41,774 bases of DNA from an uncultured Planctomycetaceae bacterium (GCA_903861195.1 CAIOTJ010000191.1:1-41774); one strand, 5' to 3'. Shown: positions 10,692-19,968, counted from the first letter of the stretch. Program-made: numbers and translations. The notes: generated by a model from the sequence alone, not told the origin.

Positions 10692-11632
10692 TGGAAGGCC
10701 TCTTCGTGGTCCCGCAGCTGCTGCATGATGCGTCGCAGGGCGAGAACCCGGGGAGCAAACTCCTGGCGGCCAACCACCAATTCATCCAGCGAGTTCGAGA
10801 GGGCTGCGTCCCGCTCACGCCGATCGGCCAGGGTCAGTCCCTTCGCCAGGTTGACCAGGGCCGTCGCCAGGGGAGCCTCGACCAGCTGCAGCAGGTCTCC
10901 TCCCTGGGTGGCCAACTGGCCGCAGAGGCGAACCAGGGCCTGACGGTCGCGCAGGCGTTCAGCGTCTGTCAGGCGGCGCTGGGAGACTACCTGGGCCTCT
11001 TGTCCGTGGCGCAGCATTTCCGAGCTGACCAACCTGCCAAACGGGCTGTCCCTGGAGATGACTTCGCGATTCGCCGCCTCACATCTGACCAGCCCCTCCT
11101 TCGCCCGTTTGGACTCCGGCCGCAGGTCGAGCGCCTTTTTGAATTGAGCCGTCGCCTGGGGAATGTTCTTCTGCTCGAGATAGACCATCCCGAGCTGCAC
11201 GTAGGCGTCGGCCTCCTTGGGCTCCAGGCGAATCGCCTCACGATACGCGGGGATCGCCAGGGCCCATTGCCGCAGATTGCGGTACGCTGACCCCAGGTTG
11301 AAAAATGCTGCCCCGGAGTTCCGCTCGACCTGCACGGCTCGCCGCAGCACCTCGACCGCCTTGCCGTGTTCCCGCAGCCGGTTGTAGATGGCCCCGAGGT
11401 TAATCCACGCCGTGCCGCGCCGGGGATCGAGTCGGGTCACCCGTTCGAAGTGTTCGGCCGCCAGATCCAGATTCCCCAGCAGGTAATTGGCCGTACCCAG
11501 ACCGTCGTGAACATCAGGGTCGAGGTCGTTCACCCGCTGCGCTTGCTGATAAGCCCGCAGGGCTCCGGACAAATCTCCCTCGCGCTGCAGTCGGCGGGCG
11601 TGGAGCAGAAACTGCTCAACAGTCTGTTCCAT
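10688..11632 (-). CDS. tetratricopeptide repeat protein
   Basis: The protein has 314 residues from the ATG at 11632. A GAGGAG sits 11 bases upstream; an in-frame GTG at 11644 would leave no room for it. Residues about 1-175 hold roughly five TPR units, with typical pieces such as GDLSGALRAYQQAQRV, GTAWINLGAIYNRLR and ADAYVQLGMVYLEQKN. The C-terminal 130 residues are helical and charged, without repeats. There is no signal peptide or membrane helix, so it is probably a cytoplasmic scaffold. It leads the uppS-cdsA operon, which hints at a link to envelope lipid synthesis, but no partner can be named. Confidence 0.88.
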
Positions 11633-11777
11633 GGCGCAATTCACTCCTCACGCACTGCGGGCGCGGCGATTGTCCGGCGGTCTGACCCAGGCTGCAAGTC
11701 GGCCCACGCCACGGGCTTCCTGAAACTCCAGAATACCAGTGACCCGACAAGCCGATCAAGAACGGTTCGGAAACCTG

Positions 11778-11806
11778 TTGGCGAGTTTCGCCATTTGGGA
11801 TACAAA
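11778..11806 (+). promoter_or_regulatory. predicted promoter for secreted protein gene
   Basis: TTGGCG (11778-11783), a 17-base spacer and TACAAA (11801-11806) lie in the divergent gap between the TPR gene and the next gene. Each box matches four of six consensus bases. The leader would be about 87 bases. Confidence 0.35.
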
Positions 11807-11899
11807 AACCCCGAGGGAGCCGGCCCCGGATGCGGGTCACCGCCACGGTCCGCCCTCTCAGATACCCGACGGAGCGTCACAGAAAGGTCAGGTGCGGGG

Positions 11900-13333
11900 A
11901 TGGGTTTCCAGCCGAAACGGCCGTGGTTCTCGATTTGCCTGGCGGTTTGCCTCGGAATGTGGGGGACCGTCCCCAGCACGACCGCCGCGGATCGGGTGAC
12001 CCTGGACGATGATCCGGGTGAACCACGGGTCTACGAGGTCTCGACGAAGCTCGAGGTCGCAGGAAAGATCTTTCCGCAACCCGGGGCCAAATCCGCGCTG
12101 CCTCTCAAGGTCTCCGCCGGATTCCGGCTGCGGGAACGTCGTACCGAGGGAACCGGGCGGCAAGCGCAGTCTCTGCGCTCCATCCGCCATTATGAGCAGG
12201 CCGGGGCCTCGATCACTGCCGGCAATCAGGTTTCCAACGTCAGCCTCCGCGAAGACGCCCGCCTGATTCTGGCCGAAGGCTCTGACACGGGAGTCGAACT
12301 CTCCTCTCCTTCCCTCCCCCTGAAGATCGAAGAGCTGGAATTGCTGCGCACGGCGGGGGACAGTCTGTTCGTTTCCGCCCTGCTCCCCCGCGAGGCGGTC
12401 GAAACCGGAGATTCCTGGAAACCGGCCGCCTGGGTGCTGCCAGCGTGGACGGGAATCGAAGCGGTCGAAAAGTCGAGCCTCTCCTGCTCCCTCGCCAGGC
12501 TCGACACGCGTTTGGCCCAGATCCGCTTCCAGGGCGAAGTGATTGGGGCGGTCTTCGGAGCGGCGGCCAAGGTCACAGTGGAGGGCGAAGTCGAATTCGA
12601 TGTCGCCTTACGGCAGTGGAGCAAGCTGACACTGCGTCAGTCGGAAAAGCGCGCCGTCGGGACTGTCTCACCCGGCCTCGATGTGTTGGCGACGGTGGAA
12701 ACCGTGCGCGGCCTTGCCAAGTCAGAGCAACGGCTCTCGGCGGCCAACCTCAAGGGAGTCCCCCTGGTGTCGAACGACGCGACGAAACTGGTGGTGTTTG
12801 AGGCTCCCCTGTGGAACCTGCGGTTCTACCACTCGCGTCAGTGGCACCTGTTGAACCAGAACTCCGATTCGGCCACATTGCGATTCGTGGAGAAGGGGGA
12901 TCTGCTGGCTCAATGCACTCTCAAGCGATTGCCCGACGCCGAGCCCGGAGAGCATGTATCGGAACAGGTCTTTCGCAGCGACATCGAGAAAACGCTCGAC
13001 AAAAACCTCGAAAAACTTGTCCAAGCCGAGCGGATCACCGCCGCCAACATGTACACCTACCGCGTGGTTGCCAAGGGCTCGATCAAGACCACCAATGACA
13101 AAGACGAAGAGGTGCTCCAGCCCATGTTGTGGCACTATTACCTCGTGGCCGACCCCCGCGGAAGACAACTGGCGATCGTCTTCACGTTCACCCCCGAGCA
13201 CGCGGAACGGTTCGCCAATCGGGATCTGGAACTGATCGGGAACCTGGAGTTCTTCCAAACCAACACCCCCTCCGAAGTCCGGCCGACCGAGGTCCGTGGG
13301 GTGGGCCAGCCCCGCAATCGGAAGGCGCCCTGA
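11900..13333 (+). CDS. exported protein of unknown function
   Basis: The protein has 477 residues from the ATG at 11900, preceded by a GGGG-rich stretch. It starts with MGFQPKRPWF, a hydrophobic core and a TTAADR-like cleavage region around residues 28-30, so export by Sec is likely. No enzymatic motif was recognised. The mature part is rich in beta-type alternation and ends with an alpha-beta section (about 295-455; FEAPLWNLRFYHSRQWHLL, then a helix with ...IEKTLDKNLEKLVQAERI and a closing HYYLVADPRGRQLAIVFTF). That last section resembles small lipoprotein folds of the PsbP/LpqN sort, as a guess only. It is followed by a protease gene after 221 bases. Confidence 0.75.
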   Translation: MGFQPKRPWFSICLAVCLGMWGTVPSTTAADRVTLDDDPGEPRVYEVSTKLEVAGKIFPQPGAKSALPLKVSAGFRLRERRTEGTGRQAQSLRSIRHYEQAGASITAGNQVSNVSLREDARLILAEGSDTGVELSSPSLPLKIEELELLRTAGDSLFVSALLPREAVETGDSWKPAAWVLPAWTGIEAVEKSSLSCSLARLDTRLAQIRFQGEVIGAVFGAAAKVTVEGEVEFDVALRQWSKLTLRQSEKRAVGTVSPGLDVLATVETVRGLAKSEQRLSAANLKGVPLVSNDATKLVVFEAPLWNLRFYHSRQWHLLNQNSDSATLRFVEKGDLLAQCTLKRLPDAEPGEHVSEQVFRSDIEKTLDKNLEKLVQAERITAANMYTYRVVAKGSIKTTNDKDEEVLQPMLWHYYLVADPRGRQLAIVFTFTPEHAERFANRDLELIGNLEFFQTNTPSEVRPTEVRGVGQPRNRKAP

Positions 13334-13407
13334 AACTTGCGTCCCACGGCACACCCGCCCCGCCTGAAATCCCGACTGTCGACACGCGACCTTCCCCGAG
13401 ACGGGTA

Positions 13408-13436
13408 TTGCCGTGTTGCCGCCGCTGGACTAGCAT
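13408..13436 (+). promoter_or_regulatory. possible promoter for the processing protease
   Basis: TTGCCG (13408-13413), a 17-base spacer and TAGCAT (13431-13436) stand 118 bases before the start codon. The match is four of six at each box, so it is weak. Confidence 0.3.
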
Positions 13437-13554
13437 CAAGAGGCACGGGGGTGCCAGCTGATTCCGAACCATTCGGCACTCGGAAAGAGGCCCGGAGAAA
13501 TCTCGGTCCCCGCGTTCCCCCACCCTCCCCTGGGACACCTGTTACGAGACACCC

Positions 13555-15663
13555 ATGAAGCTGCATACCCCCTCGAAAGCCGCCTGCTCACTCGGAACGG
13601 CTGCCTTCCTGCTGGTCGGAACCACCCTGCTGGCCCAGCAGCTGGGCAACCTGGGGGATGCCCGATCGGGAAAGGTGCCCCAGGCGGTTGTTGAGATGAT
13701 CGAGGCCCAGCACATCCTCCAAAAGCAGGTGGATGACTCGGTCTCATCGCAGTTGCTCGACGAATTCACCAAGCTGCTCGATCCCCAGAAGCTCTATTTT
13801 CTGCAGTCGGATGTCGAAGACTTCAAAAAATACCGCCATGATCTCGACGACCTGCTGAAGTCGGGCAACATCGAGTTTGCCCTGAAGGTGTACGACATTT
13901 TCCAGACCCGGCTCAAGCAGCGGATGGACAAGGTCCACCAGTGGATCGATTCCGATTTCGACTTCACTGCCGAAGAGTCAATGGTGATCGATGCCAAGGA
14001 ACTGCCCTATGCGGCTTCCACCGCGGAACTCGACGAACGTTGGCGGAAACGGATCAAATACGATCTGTTGTCGATGAAGCTGGAAAAGAAGGGGGACAAG
14101 AAAAAAGCCGGCGGCAGCCCCCAGCCCGAGGCCGACCCGAACGCCCCCTTCGACATCCAGGAGGCCCGCAGCCGGCTCCACAAGCGATACAAGACCCTGT
14201 TCGACAACTACCGGGGAACCGAAGGGGAGGAAGTGGCCGAGTGGTATCTGACCAGCCTGTGCATGGTTTTCGATCCGCACACCAGTTACATGTCGCCACG
14301 GACTCTCAAGGAGTTCGACATCTCGATGCGGCTCAAACTGGAAGGAATTGGAGCCGCCCTGAAAGTGGAAGATGGTTACACGATTGTCAATTCGATCGTG
14401 CCCGGCGGGGCCGCCGCCAACGACGGCCGGCTCAAGATCAATGACAAAATCGTGGGTGTCGCCAATGGCAACGCCGACTTTGTCGATACGGTCGAGATGA
14501 AACTGACCAAGGTGGTCGACATGATCCGCGGCAAGGCGGGGACCACGGTCCGTCTCAAGGTGCAGACCGCCGACACCGGAGAAGTGAAGGTCTACGACAT
14601 CAAGCGGGCCCAGGTCGAACTCAAGCAGCAGGAGGTCAAGGGAGAGATTCTGGAAACTTCCTCCCGCCTTCCGGAGACCCGGGCGAAGATCGGCATCATC
14701 CGCATCCCCAGCTTCTATCGCGACTTTCAGGGGGCCGACAACAACGAAGAGAATTTCGCCAGCACTGCCCGCGACGTGTCGCGCGAACTGGCCCGGTTCA
14801 AGGCGTCGGGGGGCGTGGATGCAATCATCATCGACCTGCGGTTTAACGGCGGCGGTGCTTTGACCGAGGCGATCGACGTCTCCGGACTCTTTGTGAATGC
14901 CGGTCCGGTGGTGCAGGTGAAAACCCAGAGCGGCAAGCCCAAGGTCCTCTCGTACGACGAGAACAACGGTGATGTGAAGACACCGCTGATCGTGGTGACC
15001 AACCGGCTGTCCGCCTCGGCTTCGGAAATCTTCGCCGGGGTCATCAAGGACTACGGCCGCGGCCTCGTGGTGGGGGATAGCCGGACCCACGGGAAGGGAA
15101 CCGTCCAGAGCGTGATGCCCGTCGGTCCCAAGGTCCTGCCGATCTTCAACAAACCCCAACTGGGTGCCGTGAAGCTCACAATTCAGCAGTTCTACCGCGT
15201 GAACGGCCAAAGCACGCAAAAACTCGGGGTTCCCTCCGACATCGTGCTCCCCTCGCTGCTGGATCACATGGATCTCGGTGAGGAGTTCCTCGACAATGCC
15301 ATGCCCTTCGACAAGATCGAACCGGCGCGGCACTCGATGTACAACCTGTCGAGCAGGGACTTGATCACCTCCCTGTCCGACGCCAGCCAAAAGCGGGTGG
15401 AAGGGGATACAGAATTTCAGCGCATCCAGGGTGACATTCAGAAATACCTCTCCCGCAAGCAGCGGAAGTCGATCAGCCTGAATGAGCAGGAACTTCGCAA
15501 GGAACGGGTCGACGAGGAACAAAAGACCCGCGAAAAGGCTGAGTCCGCGGATGACTCGGGCGATGAACCGGTCTTCGCAGACAATGCCTACAACAAAGAA
15601 CTGCTCTCCATCACCCTCGACTATCTGCGGGGCCTGGGAGAAAAGAAGACAGCCCGCAAGTAA
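13555..15663 (+). CDS. prc: carboxy-terminal processing protease (Prc/Tsp type, S41A)
   Basis: This 702-residue periplasmic serine protease degrades or trims proteins from nonpolar C-termini. A signal peptide (1-27, ending LLAQQ) leads into the Prc N-terminal helical domain (about 45-240, with LDPQKLYFLQSDVEDF). A PDZ domain follows (about 255-350; GIGAAL, then VPGGAAANDGRLKINDKIVG). The S41 catalytic core has the dyad S488 in RLSASASEIFAG and K514 in THGKGTVQS, as expected. The C-terminal DUF3340-type helical tail has SSRDLITSLSDASQ and a lysine/glutamate-rich end. The length fits E. coli Prc (682). A lysine-rich insert with KKGDKKKAGG lies near residue 180-195. Confidence 0.93.
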   Translation: MKLHTPSKAACSLGTAAFLLVGTTLLAQQLGNLGDARSGKVPQAVVEMIEAQHILQKQVDDSVSSQLLDEFTKLLDPQKLYFLQSDVEDFKKYRHDLDDLLKSGNIEFALKVYDIFQTRLKQRMDKVHQWIDSDFDFTAEESMVIDAKELPYAASTAELDERWRKRIKYDLLSMKLEKKGDKKKAGGSPQPEADPNAPFDIQEARSRLHKRYKTLFDNYRGTEGEEVAEWYLTSLCMVFDPHTSYMSPRTLKEFDISMRLKLEGIGAALKVEDGYTIVNSIVPGGAAANDGRLKINDKIVGVANGNADFVDTVEMKLTKVVDMIRGKAGTTVRLKVQTADTGEVKVYDIKRAQVELKQQEVKGEILETSSRLPETRAKIGIIRIPSFYRDFQGADNNEENFASTARDVSRELARFKASGGVDAIIIDLRFNGGGALTEAIDVSGLFVNAGPVVQVKTQSGKPKVLSYDENNGDVKTPLIVVTNRLSASASEIFAGVIKDYGRGLVVGDSRTHGKGTVQSVMPVGPKVLPIFNKPQLGAVKLTIQQFYRVNGQSTQKLGVPSDIVLPSLLDHMDLGEEFLDNAMPFDKIEPARHSMYNLSSRDLITSLSDASQKRVEGDTEFQRIQGDIQKYLSRKQRKSISLNEQELRKERVDEEQKTREKAESADDSGDEPVFADNAYNKELLSITLDYLRGLGEKKTARK

Positions 15664-16738
15664 TCCGCGGATCGGCGCTGCATTGCGATTCATGACCCTG
15701 GGGACACCGACAGTAGAGATGGTCTGCGCGATGACCGTCTCCCCTGCAACTTCCCCAGGGCGATTCCGCAGGATCAACCAGGCCGAACCAATTGCACCGG
15801 ACAAATTGTCCTGCGCCCCCACTCCTGCGTTGCTCCCAAGGATGTTTTCCGGACATCCCGGCGGTAGACGGTTTCCAGACTGGTGGACAAGCCGACAAAA
15901 AAATCCCTCCGGAGTTGTTTGAATTTCCCTCCGGAGGGGGCGAGGTTTCACTGGTCAGAGATGGTTTGCCGGCAGTTGTTTGATTTCTGGGAATAGCGGA
16001 AGATCGCCAAGAGCGAACCCACACGGCAACATTCCAGGCCGCCCCATTCTCTTCCTCGCAAAAGACGAGGGAATCCTGCCAATTTTTTTGATTTTTCGTC
16101 GCCTGCCGCGGACCCGTGTTTGTTGACAGCCACCGGTCTGACGGTCCGGATATCTGGTGTCCCTGAAAGTCCGCAGTCAAGCCGCTCACCGCCGCCCTGC
16201 GATCGGGCGAAGCGATCGGCAAACCTCTGGGCATCTCTCGGCCGTCAATCGCCTTCGCCCACTTGCCCCGTCGATGAAACAGCGAATCCGGCAGCATCAG
16301 CCTGATCGAATTCTGGCGGTCTGACGCTGCCCATGGCTGGGTATAGCCAGCGGCGGAATGCTGTCCGGAGGGTTCCGAGGGCTGATTCGTTGCGGTGTGA
16401 CCCTCCCGCTTCCGGAAACCTGGTTGCCCAGCAGTTGCAAGGGGCGCAATCACGTACTTCCAGCCCCACTCGGCAATGGCTGTCAAGGCGACAACCAGCC
16501 TTGTGGTCAGGCAATCCCCGGACAGTCCTCAAGCCCCCTGGTTTCGATCACACCTGCCCCGATAGCGCCCAGTCAGGGTGATGATCGTGTCCTCCACTTC
16601 CATCAATTTGATACCGGGAGGTCTCACTGAATGGAACCGAGAACCGGCCTCGCACGCGGCAGTCACACGGGATGCCGATGCGAGGGAACCCATCGTCGCA
16701 AACGCATGGAAGAGAACCCTGCTGCCGATCCGCCAGCC
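15664..16738. other. gene-free kilobase between prc and hsp20
   Basis: These 1075 bases between two convergent genes contain no reading frame with protein-like composition. A minus-strand intrinsic terminator sits at 15897-15938. A T-rich stretch at 16081-16096 follows a short CCTCG/CGAGG hairpin. The minus strand has a few hydrophobic, tryptophan-containing stretches around 16400-16530 that could be remnants of a lost gene, but no family was recognised. Confidence 0.5.
15897..15938 (-). terminator. intrinsic terminator on the minus strand
   Basis: On the minus strand CCCTCCGGA (15938-15930) pairs with TCCGGAGGG (15913-15905) around a 16-base loop. The stem runs into A plus seven T (15904-15897). 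The nearest annotated minus-strand gene upstream, hsp20, ends 800 bases away. Confidence 0.7.
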
Positions 16739-17221
16739 TCAACGCGGGCGACTCAGCCCCTGAATTTTTACCTTGTGCGACTTTGAAGCCTCGACCTTCG
16801 GCAACATCATTGTCAACACCCCATCCTGGCAATCGGCGGTGATCTGTCCCTCCTTGACGGTGGCTGGTAACCGCACCACCCGACTGAACGCCCCCTGGGA
16901 TCTTTCGATGCAATGCCAGGTCTGCTGCTTCTCTTCCTTTTCCTCCGTGCGCTGACCACTGATCCGCAATTGATCGCCAGAGACCTCGACATCCAGTTCC
17001 TCCGGCTTCCAGCCCGGGACATCCACCCGGATGGTGAGGGAAGTTTCATCCTCGGCAATGTCAATGGGCGGAACCACCGGCAACACAGCCCCCGCATCGC
17101 CATTCCAATCGAGCCGCATCCGGGACAGCAACTGCTCCATCTTGTCCTGGATCGACTCAATCGGATCACGCCGACTCCCAGGTTGTAGCGGCCCGGAGAT
17201 CTTCTTGGACAACACAGACAT
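16739..17221 (-). CDS. Hsp20 / alpha-crystallin family small heat shock protein
   Basis: The protein has 160 residues from the ATG at 17221, chosen because AGGAG stands six bases upstream (gcgAGGAGtgacgATG). Small heat shock proteins hold unfolding proteins in soluble oligomers without using ATP. The N-terminal arm (1-49) contains ESIQDKMEQLLSRM. The alpha-crystallin domain spans about 50-145: PPIDIAEDETSLTIRVDVPG, then WKPEELDVEV, LRISGQR, and GAFSRVVRLPATV followed by DGVLTMMLPK, all typical. The C-terminal I-x-I motif is not clear (VKIQGLSRPR). Two inverted repeats upstream may serve regulation. It appears monocistronic. Confidence 0.92.
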   Translation of the reverse strand: MSVLSKKISGPLQPGSRRDPIESIQDKMEQLLSRMRLDWNGDAGAVLPVVPPIDIAEDETSLTIRVDVPGWKPEELDVEVSGDQLRISGQRTEEKEEKQQTWHCIERSQGAFSRVVRLPATVKEGQITADCQDGVLTMMLPKVEASKSHKVKIQGLSRPR

Positions 17222-17817
17222 CGTCACTCCTCGCTGAGGGAACATGGTGCAGCCCGCCCTTGTTTCGACGCCGAACAATCGTCACGAATGGGCTTCGTGG
17301 CCTGGTTGTGGAACTTCAGTTCCAGGAATGGATCCTGATTCCACCAGATCTTTTGTATTCTCTCAGTCGATTCCCTCGGAATCATCGGAAAATATCTGAA
17401 TTCTCATCGAGTCAAACCATGAGGTCGCGCAGACGGGCGACGTACGGAAGACACCATCGGGGGTCGGGGCCAACGGTCGGCCACATCACTCCACCTTAGC
17501 GGACATGACCGGCTCCTGAGTCCAGAATTGCTTGATGATTGCTTCGAGAAACCTCCCGGCAGTCAACAGAACATTCCCAGGGCGCAGGTGCCAGTTCCGT
17601 GCGGTAATTTCCGGAAGCACGGATGTCGCAACGAGCCATTGATCGATCTGCACCTGCGCTTTCCTTGTCCTGGGTTGATCTCCTCACAAGGCAATCTGAG
17701 AGCCGAGCCGTTGCTTGAACGAACGGGCATTCTTGAGCGGCCATCTCTCCGTTGTCCGAGAGCGGGGCGTGGCAGGGGGTTGTCACCCGCAGCCGCCCCA
17801 CACCTGACAACAGTCCC
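17222..17817. other. intergenic region upstream of hsp20
   Basis: These 596 bases separate the hsp20 start from the stop of the aminotransferase gene, both on the minus strand. They should hold the hsp20 promoter. No CIRCE element was seen. A TTTGACT at 17411-17417 on the minus strand has a TATTTT 15 bases further, a poor spacing. Two short inverted repeats are listed separately. The part from 17450 to 17817 shows nothing recognisable. Confidence 0.4.
17309..17324. promoter_or_regulatory. inverted repeat upstream of hsp20
   Basis: TGGAACT-TC-AGTTCCA is a perfect 7-bp inverted repeat 88 bases before the hsp20 start. It could be an operator or a leader hairpin. A second dyad, GATTCC-CTC-GGAATC, lies at 17369-17383. 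Confidence 0.3.
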
Positions 17818-19101
17818 TCAGCCTCGCTGTCCCGAAGACACGCTGCGCAGCGCGGCCAACAGGTGGTCGACTTCCTCGACCGTGTTGTAGTGCAGAAAGC
17901 CAATCCGCACGAGCCCCTCGGGCTCGAGGCCCAAGGCCTCCGTCAGGGGCAGCGCGTAGAAGTTTCCATGCCAGACGAAAATCCCCTGCCTCGCCAGCGC
18001 TTCGGCGACGTCGAGCGGTGCCAGGTGCTTCGGACGCAACCCGAAGGTCGACACCCGTTCGCCCAGTCGCGACAGATCGGTAATCCCCCGGACGTGAAAC
18101 GCGGGAAGTTCGGCCAGGCCCTCCAAAAACCGTCGTGACAACGCCTCTTCGTACACTCGGATGCCTTGATACGCGGAAGCCAGGGCTTCTCGCCGGTGAC
18201 TCGCGTGCGGATGAATCTGTCGGCCCAACTCTGCCAGATACTCGATCGCAGCCCCGACACCCGCCAGACATTCGTGATTCTGGGTCCCCGTCATCCACTT
18301 GCCGGGAAGCGAGTTGGTCGCCGGTCGTACCTTGTAGACCTCCAGTTGCTCCAGCCTCTCGCGCCGCCCCCACAACACGCCGATGTGCGGCCCAAAAAAC
18401 TTGTAGGCCGAAGCCAGCAGCCAGTCGCAGTTCCACGCCGCGATGTCCGGCAGGCGATGGGGGGCCAAATGAACGGCGTCCACCACCACTTCAGCCCCCA
18501 CGGCGTGCGCCAGACGAGAGATCTCTGCAATCGGATTGATCGTTCCGACCGCATTCGAGGCCCCGCCCACCGCCACAAGTCGGGTGCGATTCGACAAGAG
18601 ACGGCGCAGATGGTCGAGGTCCAGCGTACAGTCTTCCGGATGAATGGCGAGATGGTGCACTGTCGCCCCCGCGTCGCGCGCCGCCAACACCCAGGGAGAG
18701 ACATTCGCATCGTGATCAAGACGTGTCACGATCACCTCATCCTGCGGCCTCCACGTCCGCGCCAACGTCCGGCTGAGCTGGAAGTTGAGCGTCGTCATGT
18801 TGGCGCCGAAGATCACGCAGTTGGCATCGGCCACCCCCAGAAAATCGGCAACGGCGGCATGGACCTGCTCCAGCAACGCATCGCTCTCGCGACTGGTGGC
18901 GAACACGCCGCCATGATTGGCATTGGTGTGACGCAGGTAATTGGCGATGGCTGTGATGACACACTCGGGAGTCTGGCTGCCGGCCGGTCCATCCAAAAAG
19001 CTGGCGGGGCGCCCCCCGACCTCACGGGTGAGTGCGGGGAACTGGGCCCGGCACCACTCCACGGGAAAGGACCCGGGGGAAGACACAGAATTCACAGACA
19101 T
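17818..19101 (-). CDS. class V aminotransferase, cysteine desulfurase-like
   Basis: This 427-residue PLP enzyme of the NifS/SufS fold best fits the 'cysteine desulfurase-like, VC1184' subgroup. Seen: FLDGPAGSQTP near residue 36, HTNANHGG at 58-65, D208 and H211 in VVDAVHLAPH, and the PLP lysine K234 in LLASAYKFFGPHIG. The active-site loop cysteine of true desulfurases is not found: the C-terminal part reads GIFVWHGNFYALP and then GLVRIGFLHYNT with no cysteine in this region. Sulfur transfer is therefore doubtful, and another PLP reaction, such as a lyase or aminotransferase, is as likely. No suf or isc gene is adjacent. The promoter lies directly upstream (19142-19170). Confidence 0.88.
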   Translation of the reverse strand: MSVNSVSSPGSFPVEWCRAQFPALTREVGGRPASFLDGPAGSQTPECVITAIANYLRHTNANHGGVFATSRESDALLEQVHAAVADFLGVADANCVIFGANMTTLNFQLSRTLARTWRPQDEVIVTRLDHDANVSPWVLAARDAGATVHHLAIHPEDCTLDLDHLRRLLSNRTRLVAVGGASNAVGTINPIAEISRLAHAVGAEVVVDAVHLAPHRLPDIAAWNCDWLLASAYKFFGPHIGVLWGRRERLEQLEVYKVRPATNSLPGKWMTGTQNHECLAGVGAAIEYLAELGRQIHPHASHRREALASAYQGIRVYEEALSRRFLEGLAELPAFHVRGITDLSRLGERVSTFGLRPKHLAPLDVAEALARQGIFVWHGNFYALPLTEALGLEPEGLVRIGFLHYNTVEEVDHLLAALRSVSSGQRG

Positions 19102-19407
19102 GTCGGCTCAGCCCGTTCAGGAGGGAAGATTCTCAGCTGTCTGTATAGACGTCCGGGAGAGTGGGGGCAATTCCGGCCGCATCTGGTTCCCTGCGCGACG
19201 CATTGGCTGTCGGCACCGCCGGGCCAGTGTTTCGCACCAGACGACAAGGCCCGCCCCAGGTGGCCGGCCAGAGTCGAGGTCCATTTGGCATCACCCTGTC
19301 TGATCCGGCTCGACGCTCGGGCCATCAAATGTGTCCGTCTCCAGACCCGTACCTGTGGGCGGTCAAGCACGTCCGCATTACAGTTTGCATCCAGCGGCGC
19401 GTGGCGG
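19102..19407. other. divergent intergenic region, aminotransferase / alkyltransferase
   Basis: These 306 bases contain the minus-strand promoter at 19142-19170. No convincing plus-strand promoter for the alkyltransferase gene and no coding region were seen. Confidence 0.45.
19142..19170 (-). promoter_or_regulatory. predicted promoter for the desulfurase-like gene
   Basis: On the minus strand TTGCCC (19170-19165), a 17-base spacer and TATACA (19147-19142) lie about 40 bases before the start codon. Confidence 0.5.
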
Positions 19408-19968
19408 ATGCGACTTGCAGTTCCACGGCTGCGTTTTGGCTCCCCCTCCGTTGAGGCCAAGTTTGCTGTGCCCCCCCAATGCGTCTGGCTCGATTCGCCC
19501 CTCGGCTCTGTGAACCTGGTCACCGAAGACGGACACCATCTGAGTGCGATTCGACTGCTCGACAGGCCGGAGAGTTCACCGTCAACGGTCGCCGCAGGGT
19601 GTGAGATTCTTGAACGCGCCAGTCACCAGTTGGCTGAGTACTTCGCCGGTCGCCGACAGCAATTCGATCTCCCTCTGCAACCCGCCGGAACACCGTTTCA
19701 ACAGCGGGTCTGGCAGGCCCTGCAACAGATTCCGTTTGGAACCACGGCAAGCTATCAGGAAATCGCCCGGGCCATTGGACAGCCCACCGCCTGTCGGGCG
19801 GTGGGTGGAGCCAATGGACGCAATCCTCTGCCAATTGTCATTCCCTGCCATCGGGTGATTGGAGTGCGGGGAGCTTTGGTCGGTTTCAGTGCGGGGCTGG
19901 ACCGGAAGGTCTGGCTATTAGGGCACGAAGCCGCATTTGCGCCACAGTCGTCCGCGGGGCCTGCCTGA
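19408..19968 (+). CDS. ogt: methylated-DNA--protein-cysteine S-methyltransferase
   Basis: The protein has 186 residues from the ATG at 19408; the start is uncertain because no ribosome site is clear and the frame stays open upstream. It removes alkyl groups from O6-alkylguanine in DNA by irreversible transfer to its own cysteine. The DNA-binding part has TPFQQRVWQALQQIPFGTT with SYQEIARAIG (115-124). The active site is VIPCHRVIG with C147, and the closing GFSAGLDRKVWLLGHE is standard. The N-terminal RNase H-like part is present. There is no fused AdaA domain. It stands alone, followed after 167 bases by the cyclophilin gene. Confidence 0.92.
   Translation: MRLAVPRLRFGSPSVEAKFAVPPQCVWLDSPLGSVNLVTEDGHHLSAIRLLDRPESSPSTVAAGCEILERASHQLAEYFAGRRQQFDLPLQPAGTPFQQRVWQALQQIPFGTTASYQEIARAIGQPTACRAVGGANGRNPLPIVIPCHRVIGVRGALVGFSAGLDRKVWLLGHEAAFAPQSSAGPA

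Noticed and set aside
13978-15951. 657-codon open frame antisense to prc
   Set aside because: The plus strand encodes a clear Prc protease; the antisense frame has no domain.
16155-16180. GAAAGTCCG word resembling the start of RNase P RNA
   Set aside because: The rest of the conserved RNase P RNA core is not found around it.
15611-16486. 291-codon minus-strand frame in the prc-hsp20 gap
   Set aside because: It has tryptophan- and serine-rich random composition and crosses a strong terminator; no family is recognisable.
18166-19407. long upstream extension of the alkyltransferase frame
   Set aside because: The frame is open for 414 codons before the chosen ATG, but that part is antisense to the aminotransferase gene and lacks any domain; a fusion is not supported.
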